Positions 54,890 to 63,898 of a DNA stretch of 64,000 nt are shown here, in pieces. Position 1 is the first letter of the stretch. Each line of letters opens with the position of its first letter. The translations under genes and the position numbers were made by a program. This DNA comes from Marinobacter orientalis. GTDB taxonomy: Bacteria > Pseudomonadota > Gammaproteobacteria > Pseudomonadales > Oleiphilaceae. The stretch is taken from contig NZ_SRZX01000001.1 in the NCBI RefSeq assembly GCF_004792665.1, positions 1,178,001 to 1,242,000 of the forward strand, given 5' to 3'. Under the pieces are notes generated by a model. The model was not told the DNA's origin and searched no databases. It worked only from the letters and a program-made list of their open reading frames with translations.

Positions 54890-56659
54890 TTACAGGGAGA
54901 AGTCGGTAATGACCGGGTCGTGGTCTGAAGAGCGCCAGGGCTGATCATCCGCGAGCGGAATCGGGCCCTGGTAACCCAGCGCCCGGGGCTCGTCGGCGTT
55001 GATCGGCCAGACGGTGGCACCGACGACGCGGCCGGCCAGTCCTTCCGAGACCAGGCTGTAATCGAGGGTGCCGCTTCGACCCCGGTAGCGATAGCTGGTT
55101 TGTTTGCAGGCGGTTTCGCTGCAATCATGGAACTGCCGGACGGCATTGCTATATCCAGCCTCGGCCATCAACTGCAGGGGTAATTCCCGCGCATAGCTGT
55201 TCAGATCGCCGGTGACCAGAGTGCCCGCCAGATTCCCGGGTTGCGGCAGTGCATCAAGCCAATGCAGGATGGCCCGGGTGGCCTGTGCACGTGCGTGGCT
55301 GTAGCAGCCCTGGCCATCGTTCTGGTCGCGGTCAGGGCCTTTGGCGCCGCGACAGGCTTTGGATTTCAGGTGCGGTACGACAATTCGGAGGGCACGCTCA
55401 CTGCCTGCGGGCCGGAACATCTGAACAACCGGGGGCCTGCCCCGCTGGCTGAAAGGCCCTGAGGTCAGCCGGCTGGCCCTGCCCTGAGTCGTAACCCGGT
55501 CACTGCGGTACAGCAGGTCGCTTCGAATGGCGTCGTTGCCGGTCTGGTTGCCGTCCTGTACGTAACGCCAGTGCTCCCCCAGGGCATTGGTCAGATCTGC
55601 TATCGCGCTGTTGCGGCCATAGCCATCGTTTTCCACTTCTGTGACCGCGATGATGTCAGGATCCGGTGCTCTCAGTGCGGTTGCCAGCCTGGCCAGCTGC
55701 TGCTGGAACTGCTTGCCGGATTTTGCTCCGCGTGGCGTGGGGAAACCGCCGCCACGGCCATCGCCATTAAAAAGGTTGCCCAGGTTCAGGGTAACTACCC
55801 GCAGGGTTGAAGACTCTGCCCGTTGCGGTGGATCCGGCCGGGGATTTGCTGCCCCGAATACCGGCGGAGACAGGGGCTGCACCCGCCAGGCGTCGAACCG
55901 GAAGTCCAGCACTCCCGAAAGCTGGCTTACACGATCACCCGTTCGAACGGTATCGTCGCCGGAGAGTTCTCCTGTGGGCCAGGGCACTGGCCGGGGGCCC
56001 CGCACCCCTTTGCCGTCATCAAGTAGCAGCCGGTTTTGCTGTTGGGACTGGAAAAGCGCCTGGGCAGAGGGCCCGGGTTCCATGTATTCGGTAGGAATCG
56101 TCTGGTCACCGGCAGCGAGTGTCAGTTCGCCGTAGCGCGCGAGATTATAGTGGTCAATCACCGTCAGGTTACCCGCTATGGCGACCAGCATGTTTTCCAG
56201 ATGTTCGGGCCGCTGGTTTTCTGGCCAGGGCAGCGTCAGGGGGATGGGCGCTGGCAAGCGTCCGGTGCCGCACACTGCGAGAGTGCTGATATCAGTGAGT
56301 TCCGTCAGGCCGTGAAACTCTTTCACCCGGCCCGACACACGCACACGATCTCCGGGCTGACCCGCAGAGCGGTTGGTGTAGACAAAGAGGGCCTCGGAAG
56401 TTTCCGGGTTATCGTCGGTTTCGCGATCAGGCTGCTGCAGGTAAAAGCCATGGAATCCACCCTCGTGGCGGACATCCATGGTGATCACTCCTTCCACGGT
56501 GACGGCCTGGCCGGCAAGGGGAGAACGGTCGCCCTCGCCCTGGATCCTGGCAATGGCCATAGCGGAAGCGCCGCAATCCTCCGCTGAGGCAATAACGGGC
56601 AGCCACAGCAGCAGGGCAGAAGCAAGGAGTGTTTGAGTGGAAGCGCGGAGTCTGGTCAC
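54890..56659 (-). CDS. Extracellular endonuclease/exonuclease/phosphatase-family nuclease
   Basis: Secreted nuclease of the ExeM/NucH type, 589 residues. A signal peptide (LLASALLLWLPVIASA) is followed by an OB-fold-like domain (about 45-250; VEGVITMDVR, GDRVRVSGRV). The C-terminal EEP catalytic domain has VVTLNLGNLF, AVTEVEND, GDLNSY and SSDHDPV metal and catalytic motifs. Probably degrades environmental or biofilm DNA. Convergent with queE, 15 bp apart. Confidence 0.87.
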   Translation of the reverse strand: MTRLRASTQTLLASALLLWLPVIASAEDCGASAMAIARIQGEGDRSPLAGQAVTVEGVITMDVRHEGGFHGFYLQQPDRETDDNPETSEALFVYTNRSAGQPGDRVRVSGRVKEFHGLTELTDISTLAVCGTGRLPAPIPLTLPWPENQRPEHLENMLVAIAGNLTVIDHYNLARYGELTLAAGDQTIPTEYMEPGPSAQALFQSQQQNRLLLDDGKGVRGPRPVPWPTGELSGDDTVRTGDRVSQLSGVLDFRFDAWRVQPLSPPVFGAANPRPDPPQRAESSTLRVVTLNLGNLFNGDGRGGGFPTPRGAKSGKQFQQQLARLATALRAPDPDIIAVTEVENDGYGRNSAIADLTNALGEHWRYVQDGNQTGNDAIRSDLLYRSDRVTTQGRASRLTSGPFSQRGRPPVVQMFRPAGSERALRIVVPHLKSKACRGAKGPDRDQNDGQGCYSHARAQATRAILHWLDALPQPGNLAGTLVTGDLNSYARELPLQLMAEAGYSNAVRQFHDCSETACKQTSYRYRGRSGTLDYSLVSEGLAGRVVGATVWPINADEPRALGYQGPIPLADDQPWRSSDHDPVITDFSL

Positions 56660-56671
56660 CCGCGCAGTCTA

Positions 56672-57574
56672 TCAGAGCCCGGCGACTGCTTTAATAGCCC
56701 GTTCGCGGGCAGACTCGGCAATGCCAAGCTGTTCCTCGTTGGCCAGCTCCAGTTGTTGCACCATCGGATCGGGATGCCGGCTGTCGGCTCCGAGCCCAAG
56801 GCCCGACAGCACATAAGGCGCCAGGGCTGCGCGGGTGAGCAACTCCAGACGGTTGTCTCTCATGTCGTAGTCGGCAGCAATGATTTCCTGCTGGACGGTG
56901 TTCAAGCGGCTGTCCGGCACCATAATCAGCGAAACCTGACGGTTCCAGTCATCATCGTGCTGGCTGGTGTGGCGGCTGCGCTGGCGGATGGTTTCGGGCT
57001 TGCCACGGAAGCGGCTGAGGGCAAAATCACGGAACTCGCGGTTGGAGTCGCACCAGGCGCGCAGATGCCAGTTCTGGCCAACGCAGACCAGAGTATGGGG
57101 CTCCAGTGTACGCTGTGAAACGCCGGCCGGGCTGAGAGAGGCGTATTCAGCCTTCATTACCCTGCCATGGCGGGTGGCGGTTACCGCTGCCCGCATTACT
57201 TCCGGTCTGACAAGGCGTTGCGGGCCGCGCACGATGGTGCTGTCCGGCAGGCTGATGTCCAGCGATTCAAAAGTGTCACTGAGGCTGGTCTGTCGCGCCA
57301 GCAGATCCTGGTATTCACTGGCATGACCGGTGGTGACTGCGGGGCTGAAGTCTGGCGAAGGTACGTAACCTTTGAGGTGGCGATCGTAAACCAGATTATC
57401 CGGCGCCAGCTCTCGCAGGTAAGTATTTATATCCTTGGAAGCCTGCTGACGCCCTATGCCAAAACTGTGGCAGATGTGATTGGTGGTGAGCCGTCCTTCC
57501 CACAGGGCAATGATTTCAATCAGCCGGTAGCGAAGCAACAGATCCCACCGAATGGGCCAGTCCGTTTTTTTCAT
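56672..57574 (-). CDS. WYL-domain transcriptional regulator (BrxR/CapW-like)
   Basis: A 300-residue regulator with an N-terminal winged helix (RLIEIIALWEGRLTTNHICHSFGIGRQQASKDI), a WYL domain in the middle (EPHTLVCVGQNWHLRAWC, then FRDFALSRFRG) and a WCX C-terminal domain. The N-terminus resembles BrxR/CapW regulators, which control phage-defence loci and respond to nucleic-acid ligands. No defence genes flank it. Inverted CTCATG (57584) and CATGAG (57604) just upstream could be its operator. Confidence 0.82.
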   Translation of the reverse strand: MKKTDWPIRWDLLLRYRLIEIIALWEGRLTTNHICHSFGIGRQQASKDINTYLRELAPDNLVYDRHLKGYVPSPDFSPAVTTGHASEYQDLLARQTSLSDTFESLDISLPDSTIVRGPQRLVRPEVMRAAVTATRHGRVMKAEYASLSPAGVSQRTLEPHTLVCVGQNWHLRAWCDSNREFRDFALSRFRGKPETIRQRSRHTSQHDDDWNRQVSLIMVPDSRLNTVQQEIIAADYDMRDNRLELLTRAALAPYVLSGLGLGADSRHPDPMVQQLELANEEQLGIAESARERAIKAVAGL

Positions 57575-57880
57575 AACCAGGCTCTCATGGTTGGCGTGTA
57601 TTGCATGAGTTAAGAGACTCGTGGGTTAAAATGGACGCTAATGATAACTATCTCATGTTAACCTCTTGTGTCCTCTGCGTGTGTTACGTCACCTTAATGT
57701 GAAACAATGTTAAATCCGGTAATGGCGGGGCTACAAGCGGTTTCACGATTTCGGCAAATGCGTAGTGGCGCCTTTGTCGATGCCCTGATCTAATTCTTTT
57801 CCGGCAATGTTCCGGCGTTGCTGCTATTTTTTCATCACATCCCAGCATCAACCGATTTCCAATACGCCGGAGCCCCTCTG
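57575..57880. other. Divergent intergenic region, WYL regulator / MFS gene
   Basis: 306 bp between divergent genes. It contains the CTCATG-N14-CATGAG inverted repeat (57584-57609), AT-rich stretches (GTTAAATCCGG near 57710) and no ORF I would support. Presumably holds both promoters. Confidence 0.4.
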
Positions 57881-59167
57881 ATGACCCGCATGGTCACGTC
57901 ATTGTCAGCCCTCATTCTCAGTATAGTCCTGCTGGTCAGTGGCAATGCTTTTCTGATGACTCTTCTGGGCATCCGTCTGAGCATTGAGGCGGTATCCCCG
58001 GACATCATCGGCTGGATCCTGGTGTGTTATTCCATTGGTTTTGTGCTGGGCACTCTGTATGTGCACCATATCATCGGCCGTGTCGGGCATATTCGGGCGT
58101 TTGCGGTGTTTGCTGCCATGGCGGCGGTGTGCGCGCTGCTGTATCCCATGGCGGTGTCGGAACTGTTCTGGGCGCTGCTGCGTGCGCTTTCCGGTTTCAG
58201 TGTCGCCGGGGTTCTGGTGGTCATTGAAAGCTGGTTCAGCAGCCGCGCCACCAATGCCAACCGTGGCGCGCTGTTCGCCATCTATCAGATTGTCTTCTAT
58301 CTGTCTGCCGCCGGTGGCCAGCTGTTGATCAATGTCGGCCAGCCTGCCTCGTTTATTCCGTTCTCACTGGCGGCTGTGCTGCTGACGCTGGCGCTGGTGC
58401 CCTTGTCCCTGACGCGAATGGATGCGCCGGTGATTGAGCAGCATCATCGCCTGTCATTTTTCACCCTCGCCAGAGAGTCGTTTACCGGGGTGTCCGGGGC
58501 GCTTATCTGCGGTGTGATGATCGGTTCCTTTTATGCGCTGGGTCCGGTTTATGCCACCCTGGTTGGCCTGGAGGTAAGCCGGGTGTCCACCTTCATGGCA
58601 AGTGCCATCGTTGCCGCCATGATTCTGGCATGGCCCCTGGGGCTGGTGTGCGATCGCTTTGATCGCCGCCGGGTGATGTTCTGGGTTGCCGTGATGGCGG
58701 GCCTGTCAGCGGTAACCGTTGGTGTCTTTGGTGCCGAGCGGATGTGGCTGTTGACCCTGATGGTCGGACTGTTCACCGGCCTGTCTGCCACGCTTTACCC
58801 GATTGCAGTGGCTATCACCAATGACAGAATGGAAAGCAACCGTATTGTCTCTGCCAGTGCCACACTGCTGCTGAGCTACGGCGTGGGCAGTGTTCTCGGG
58901 CCTGTTGTAATGGCGCAGTTGGTGAATGTGCTGGGCCCCCAGGGGCTGTTTTACGGTAATGCCGGGTTCCTGGCGGTGTTGGCGGTGATTACCAGTTATC
59001 GCATTACCCATACCGATGATGTGCCGGTGGCCGAGCAGGAGCACTTTATCCCTGCCATGCCGGAGTCCTCTGTCGTACTGTCAGAAATGGATCCACGAAA
59101 CGAGGAGTTCCAGGAATCGCCGGAAGTGGTGGAGATGCAGGAACAAGACCTTCGCCAGACGGGCTGA
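57881..59167 (+). CDS. MFS transporter, YcaD-like
   Basis: A 428-residue, 12-helix major facilitator protein. SVAGVLVVIESWFSSRATNANRG and YPIAVAITNDRM resemble the YcaD branch. A roughly 60-residue acidic cytoplasmic tail (ESSVVLSEMDPRNEEF...) follows the last helix. ATG 57881 with CGGAG is chosen over the earlier ORF start. Substrate unknown. Confidence 0.85.
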   Translation: MTRMVTSLSALILSIVLLVSGNAFLMTLLGIRLSIEAVSPDIIGWILVCYSIGFVLGTLYVHHIIGRVGHIRAFAVFAAMAAVCALLYPMAVSELFWALLRALSGFSVAGVLVVIESWFSSRATNANRGALFAIYQIVFYLSAAGGQLLINVGQPASFIPFSLAAVLLTLALVPLSLTRMDAPVIEQHHRLSFFTLARESFTGVSGALICGVMIGSFYALGPVYATLVGLEVSRVSTFMASAIVAAMILAWPLGLVCDRFDRRRVMFWVAVMAGLSAVTVGVFGAERMWLLTLMVGLFTGLSATLYPIAVAITNDRMESNRIVSASATLLLSYGVGSVLGPVVMAQLVNVLGPQGLFYGNAGFLAVLAVITSYRITHTDDVPVAEQEHFIPAMPESSVVLSEMDPRNEEFQESPEVVEMQEQDLRQTG

Positions 59168-59283
59168 TCAGTGCGACCTTTCGGTTTTCCCCGATTCTGT
59201 TTGCCTTACACATCTGTTTTTATCTCAATGGTTAGCTTACTATTGTTACCGTTATTCATCACTGCGTTGCTCGGCAGTGGTAT

Positions 59284-59295
59284 CCGTTACAACGG
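59284..59295. promoter_or_regulatory. Possible MarR-type operator
   Basis: CCGTT-AC-AACGG is a perfect-armed palindrome 35 bp upstream of the marR-like start. Autoregulatory MarR operators often lie here. Single site, weak evidence. Confidence 0.3.
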
Positions 59296-59330
59296 TAAGC
59301 CGTCGATATCCTTTACTGGAGTTACAGACC

Positions 59331-59756
59331 ATGAGAGATCAGTTTCCCTTTGCCGTAGCCAGGGTAACCCGGCGCTGGCGCAAGTTACTGGATGAGCGCC
59401 TGAAGGATCTGGGTGTGACCCAGGCTCGCTGGACCACCATGGTCTATCTGCAAAAAGGTGGCGAAGGTTTGACTCAGCGGGAACTCGCCCGCCTGATGGC
59501 AATTGAAAATCCCACTCTGGTGCGGTTGCTGGACAGCCTGGAGCAGCAGGGCCTGATCGAGCGTCGCCCCTGCCCCAAAGATCGTCGTGCCCGCCGCCTC
59601 CACCTGACACCGGACGGCACTGAATTCATGAATGTGCTGACAGAGCGCGCCGCCAAGCTGCGAGAGGAAATGCTGGAAGGCATTAGCGACGAGGAAATCG
59701 ACATCGCTGTGAAGGTCTTCCACAAGATCATGGAGAACGCCGAACGTCAGAAATAA
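59331..59756 (+). CDS. MarR/SlyA family transcriptional regulator
   Basis: A 141-residue winged-helix dimeric regulator: LTQRELARLMAIENPTLVRLLDSLE is the recognition region and RRPCPKDRRARRLHLT the wing with its conserved D-R-R. ATG 59331 has GGAG upstream. The EmrB-like pump starts 30 bp later, so it probably represses its own operon. Confidence 0.92.
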   Translation: MRDQFPFAVARVTRRWRKLLDERLKDLGVTQARWTTMVYLQKGGEGLTQRELARLMAIENPTLVRLLDSLEQQGLIERRPCPKDRRARRLHLTPDGTEFMNVLTERAAKLREEMLEGISDEEIDIAVKVFHKIMENAERQK

Positions 59757-59786
59757 CCGCGTTCGGCCGGTTGGAGGGTTATTGGT

Positions 59787-61178
59787 CTGAGTGATAACAC
59801 AGTTGAGGGGCTGAAAGCGCGATACGGTGAACGCTGGCGTTGGCTGGCGTTGGCGACAGTGGTGCTGGGTACCATGGCCACAGTACTCAGCGCCACTGTT
59901 GTAAACGTTGCCCTCCACGACATCATGCTGGAATTCGGTATCCGCCAGGGCCAGGTCCACTGGCTGGCCACCGGTTTCATCGCCGCGATGACCACTACCA
60001 TGCTGGCGTCCTCGTGGCTGCTGGACCATTTTGGTGTGCGTAAGACCCTGGCGACGGCCATGTTTCTGTTCACGCTGATCTCCCTGCTCGGGGGGGTTGC
60101 CGCTACACCGGAACAGCTGATTGCAGCGCGCGTCGGACAGGGGGCCATGGCGGGACTGATGCAGCCCATGGGCATGTATCTTGTATTCCGGATCTTTCCC
60201 CGCAACCGGCGTGGCCAGGCCATGGGCATTTACGGCATGGGTGTGATTCTGGCGCCTGCCCTGGGGCCGGTACTGGGTGGCTTCCTGGTTGACGAGCTGA
60301 GTTGGCGTTACGTGATGTTCGCACCGGTACCAGTAACCCTGATCGGTGTACTGATGGCGTGGCGCTTCCTGCCCCTGCCGGTCTCCCGCCCGGCACCTTA
60401 CCGCTTTGACCTGTCCGGACTGATACTCCTCGGTGCCACTATCGGATTGTCCCTCGATACGCTCAACCGCCTGCAACAGCTCTCTGGCCAGCAAGGACGA
60501 ATAGTGGCTGAAGGCATGCTGGCGCTCTTGCTGCTGTTCCTGTTTGTGGTGCGGGAGCGCAAAGCCCGGCATCCATTGGTCAATATTGGCCTGTTGCAGA
60601 ACCCGAGCTTTGTTTATGCCAACCTGGGCGCCATGGCACTGGGGCTTGCGCTGTTCGGCTCCACCTACCTTGTGCCACTGTTCGTTCAGACTTCCCTCGG
60701 CTTTTCAGCAACCGAGGCAGGGCTGCTCATGTTGCCTGCGGGCATTGTCCTGGGCATGACTTTCCCCCTGGCCGGCCGGCTGGCGGACCGTTTGAGTGCC
60801 CGTAAACTGGTTGTTTTCGGAATTATCCTGTTCGCCACCTCGGCAGTACTGTTTGCACTGTCTGATCTGGAACTGGCCTTTGGCTGGCTGGCCCTGTGGA
60901 CAGTGCTGGGGCGCATCGGTATCGGTTTCATGCTGCCGGCACTGTCCACCGGTGCGCTGAACCCACTGGCCCCGGAACAGCTGGGTGCCGGTTCCAGTAC
61001 CATCAACTTTACCCGCCAGCTTGGCGGTGCCTTCGGGGTGAACATCGTGGCACTGACCATCGAGTTTGGCGATCACAGTGACGGTGTTCCCACTATCGAC
61101 GCTTTTCATTCAGCCTGGTGGTTGGTGGCGGCTTTCGTGGCGGTGGCAGCGATTCCGGTCTGGAGAATGCGGGTATAG
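59787..61178 (+). CDS. DHA2-family multidrug efflux MFS (EmrB-like), apparent CTG start
   Basis: A 14-helix-type drug/proton antiporter of about 463 residues. TVVNVALHDIMLEFGIRQGQ, WLATGFIAAM and GPVLGGFLVDELSWRYVM are EmrB/QacA signatures. There is no ATG or GTG in frame before the first helix. The only standard start (TTG 59850) would cut into that helix and has no ribosome site. CTG 59787 gives SDNTVEGLKARYGERWRW after the start and follows GGAGGG by eight bases, so I take it as the start. ATT 59781 is less likely. Pump partner EmrA is absent. Confidence 0.82.
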   Translation: MSDNTVEGLKARYGERWRWLALATVVLGTMATVLSATVVNVALHDIMLEFGIRQGQVHWLATGFIAAMTTTMLASSWLLDHFGVRKTLATAMFLFTLISLLGGVAATPEQLIAARVGQGAMAGLMQPMGMYLVFRIFPRNRRGQAMGIYGMGVILAPALGPVLGGFLVDELSWRYVMFAPVPVTLIGVLMAWRFLPLPVSRPAPYRFDLSGLILLGATIGLSLDTLNRLQQLSGQQGRIVAEGMLALLLLFLFVVRERKARHPLVNIGLLQNPSFVYANLGAMALGLALFGSTYLVPLFVQTSLGFSATEAGLLMLPAGIVLGMTFPLAGRLADRLSARKLVVFGIILFATSAVLFALSDLELAFGWLALWTVLGRIGIGFMLPALSTGALNPLAPEQLGAGSSTINFTRQLGGAFGVNIVALTIEFGDHSDGVPTIDAFHSAWWLVAAFVAVAAIPVWRMRV

Positions 61179-61221
61179 TTGTTATTCCGGCTGCGATTGA
61201 TTAATATTCTGGCTCTCTTCA

Positions 61222-61391
61222 GGGGAGTAGCCTCCGCGTCATGGCGCGGATGGTAGTCAACATACTTGGAGCTCAATCTCCATGGCTATCATGTTTCACC
61301 CGGGCAGTGGTGGAACTGGCAAGACCTGAGGCAGTTTCACCTCCATGGGGCGGAAGGTGGGCTGTCTCATGTCTGGATGTCCGCCCCGGAG
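61222..61391 (+). promoter_or_regulatory. yybP-ykoY family manganese riboswitch
   Basis: GGGGAGTAG at 61222-61230 is the signature L1 loop of yybP-ykoY RNAs, and a second conserved-looking segment, GACCTGAGGCA, lies at 61323-61333. GGGGCGGA (61347-61354) can pair with TCCGCCCC (61380-61387), which abuts the GGAG ribosome site (61388-61391) of a Gdt1-type gene. This suggests translational control, with Mn2+ binding exposing the site. Genes of this transporter family are the usual partners. Confidence 0.82.
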
Positions 61392-61397
61392 CTTTTC

Positions 61398-61967
61398 ATG
61401 GACGCGTTTTTCGCCTCAACGGTTGCGGTCGCCATTGCTGAAATTGGTGACAAGACCCAACTGCTCTCCCTTTTTCTTGTTGCCCGCTACGCCAGCCGCC
61501 TGCCGATCATCCTGGGCATCTTCGTTGCCACCATACTGAATCATGCTCTGTCGGCCCTGTTGGGTGCCTGGATAGCGGAGTGGATACCGGAAGCATGGTT
61601 GCCCTGGATTCTGGCGCTCAGCTTTGTGGCCATTGCGTTGTGGTTGCTGATTCCCGACAGGGATGACAGTGGCGATTCCGCTTTTCTCGGTATGGGGGCG
61701 TTCATGGCGACAACCACCATGTTCTTCCTGGCGGAAATCGGGGACAAAACCCAGATAGCGACGGTGGTGCTGGCGGCCCGGTATACCGAGACCTTCTGGG
61801 TGATCATGGGAACTACCGTCGGTATGCTTTTGGCCAATATACCGGTTATCATGGCTGGTAAATGGATTATGGACCGGCTGCCACTGGCAACGGCCCGAAT
61901 CGGGGCAAGTGTTCTGTTCGTGATTCTGGCGCTCGTTACCCTGTGGAACGCCCTGATCTCAGCCTGA
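61398..61967 (+). CDS. Gdt1/TMEM165 (UPF0016) family cation transporter
   Basis: A 189-residue inner-membrane protein with six helices in two halves, each with the signature E-x-G-D-K-T: EIGDKTQL at 15-22 and EIGDKTQI near 112. The family moves Mn2+ (and Ca2+), and bacterial members export manganese. The start ATG 61398 is six bases after GGAG. The ORF's upstream extension lies within the riboswitch. Confidence 0.92.
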   Translation: MDAFFASTVAVAIAEIGDKTQLLSLFLVARYASRLPIILGIFVATILNHALSALLGAWIAEWIPEAWLPWILALSFVAIALWLLIPDRDDSGDSAFLGMGAFMATTTMFFLAEIGDKTQIATVVLAARYTETFWVIMGTTVGMLLANIPVIMAGKWIMDRLPLATARIGASVLFVILALVTLWNALISA

Positions 61968-62012
61968 AGCGGCTCCAGCAAATTGATGTGCCGGCTACCG
62001 GATTTGAAACTT

Positions 62013-63089
62013 ATGCATCGTAAACAGCTCACTGGTTTCCTTGTCTCCTGGCTGGCGCTAGTGCTGGCTCCCCCTCTGCAGGCAGAATCCGAGCGGCAGG
62101 CCACCGGTGCCGAACTCAGTGCCGAGCAGTCGGAAAATGAGTCTGGCGACAAGCCCCGTGTTCCCAGATTTGCCATCGAAGGCGACCTGGCCGGGGAACT
62201 GTCAGTCATTACGACTCGCTACGAGGACACGTTCGCGGCAATTGGTAATCGCGACAGCCTTGGCTATCTGGAACTGGTGAAAGCCAATCCGGGGGTAGAT
62301 CCATGGCTGCCGGGTGAAGGAACCCGTATCACCGTGCCCCGTCATTACGTGCTGCCCGACGTGAAGCGTGAAGGCATTGTTATCAACCTGGCTGAGTACC
62401 GGCTGTATTATTTCACGGAGGGCAGCGTGCAGGTGTACCCGGTGGGTGTCGGCACAGAAGACAATCCCTCGCCACTGACGGACGCAGAAGTAACCATGCC
62501 GCTGGAGTCCCCGGCCTGGTATCCGCCCGCGAGCATTCGTGCCGAATACGAGGCAGACGGAGACTATCTTCCGCGGATGATTCCGCCGGGCCCGGATAAC
62601 CCCCTCGGAAGCCATGCCCTGATGTTGAGCGAAAAAGGTTATCTGATTCACGGCACTAACAAGCAGTTTGGTGTCGGCATGCAGGTCAGTCATGGCTGCT
62701 TCCGGATGTATAACGAGGACATTTCCCGGTTCGTTTATGAAGTTGGCAAGGGCACGCCGGTGCGGGTGATCAGGGAGCCGGTGAAGATCGGCCTGAAAGG
62801 TAATGAGGTGTGGATGGAAGTACACCGTCCACATGAGGAATACAGCGAGCAGGACCGTGAAAAACTGTGGCGCGAAGTTTCAGGGGCTGTCGAAGAACTC
62901 CGCAGCAAGATGCCTGCCGTGGAAGTTCAGCGTATGGCCATTGAACTGGCCGTTGACCAGGCTGACGGACTTCCGCGGATGATTGGCGAGCGTGTCAACC
63001 GGGTTGCCAACGAGACCATTGAACCTCTGCAGAACACCCCTGATGGCACTGATGGTAAAGACGGCAGGGAACAACGTCTCTGGTTCTGA
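62013..63089 (+). CDS. L,D-transpeptidase with LysM-like domain (YbiS/ErfK type)
   Basis: Periplasmic enzyme crosslinking peptidoglycan or attaching Braun lipoprotein. About 358 residues from ATG 62013. Signal peptide (LTGFLVSWLALVLAPPLQA), LysM-like segment (RYEDTFAAIGNRDSLGYLEL, NPGVDPWLPGEGTRI), then the YkuD catalytic domain with IHGTNKQFGVGMQ and SHGCFRM (S226, H227, G228, C229). A charged C-terminal tail follows. An upstream TTG/ATG start would spoil the signal peptide. Confidence 0.92.
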   Translation: MHRKQLTGFLVSWLALVLAPPLQAESERQATGAELSAEQSENESGDKPRVPRFAIEGDLAGELSVITTRYEDTFAAIGNRDSLGYLELVKANPGVDPWLPGEGTRITVPRHYVLPDVKREGIVINLAEYRLYYFTEGSVQVYPVGVGTEDNPSPLTDAEVTMPLESPAWYPPASIRAEYEADGDYLPRMIPPGPDNPLGSHALMLSEKGYLIHGTNKQFGVGMQVSHGCFRMYNEDISRFVYEVGKGTPVRVIREPVKIGLKGNEVWMEVHRPHEEYSEQDREKLWREVSGAVEELRSKMPAVEVQRMAIELAVDQADGLPRMIGERVNRVANETIEPLQNTPDGTDGKDGREQRLWF

Positions 63090-63118
63090 ACCTGAACTGC
63101 TGTCGACAAGGAGAACCA

Positions 63119-63871
63119 ATGACCCGCACCATACTGATTACCGGCGGCAGTTCCGGCCTTGGCGAAGGCATGGCCCGGGAGTTTGCTGCCCGGGGCAACA
63201 ACCTGGCGCTGTGTGCCCGCCGTACCGGGAGGTTGGAAGAATTGCGGGATGAATTGCTGCAGAAGTACCCGGGCCTGGCCGTCAGTGTCCGGGCACTGGA
63301 TGTGAATGATCATGATCAGGTGTTCGAGGTGTTCCGCGAATTTGCGGCAGAATTCGGTTCCCTGGACCGCATCATCGTCAACGCGGGTATCGGCAAAGGG
63401 CAACCTCTCGGCACCGGCAACTTCATTGCCAATAAACAGACCGCCGAAACCAATTTCGTTGCGGCCCTGGCGCAGATGGAAGCGGCCATGGAAATTTTCC
63501 GTGAGCAGAACCGGGGACACCTTGTGGCCGTATCTTCTGTATCAGCGATACGGGGCATGCCTAAAAACATTACCACCTACGGCGCTACCAAGGCCGGGTT
63601 GGCCTCATTGGCGGAAGGGCTGAGGGTGGAGCTGGCCAGGGCGCGCTCGCCGATACGTGTGTCCACCCTTTATCCCGGGTATATTCGCACCCAGATAAAT
63701 GAGAAAGTTAAGAACGCACCATTTATTGTGGATGCAGCTACCGGCTGCAAGGCAATGGTCAAAGCCATTGAATCCGGAAAAGCGGAATGCTTTGTGCCTT
63801 CATGGCCCTGGCGACCGATCGGCTTTCTGATGAGGAGGTTGCCGGTTTCGGCTTTGGCCCGTCTGTTCTGA
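63119..63871 (+). CDS. SDR family oxidoreductase
   Basis: A 250-residue short-chain dehydrogenase with TGGSSGLGEGMA cofactor loop, VNAGIGKG, the serine in VAVSSVSAIRG, and YGATKAG (Tyr and Lys). ARR in the second strand suggests NADP(H). The hydrophobic C-terminus (WPWRPIGFLMRRLPV) hints at membrane association. The substrate is unknown; Pseudomonas homologues act on lipid-like ketones (uncertain). AAGGAG precedes the start. Confidence 0.88.
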   Translation: MTRTILITGGSSGLGEGMAREFAARGNNLALCARRTGRLEELRDELLQKYPGLAVSVRALDVNDHDQVFEVFREFAAEFGSLDRIIVNAGIGKGQPLGTGNFIANKQTAETNFVAALAQMEAAMEIFREQNRGHLVAVSSVSAIRGMPKNITTYGATKAGLASLAEGLRVELARARSPIRVSTLYPGYIRTQINEKVKNAPFIVDAATGCKAMVKAIESGKAECFVPSWPWRPIGFLMRRLPVSALARLF

Positions 63872-63898
63872 TCCGGTAAACGGGTTCGGGGAGGAGAG

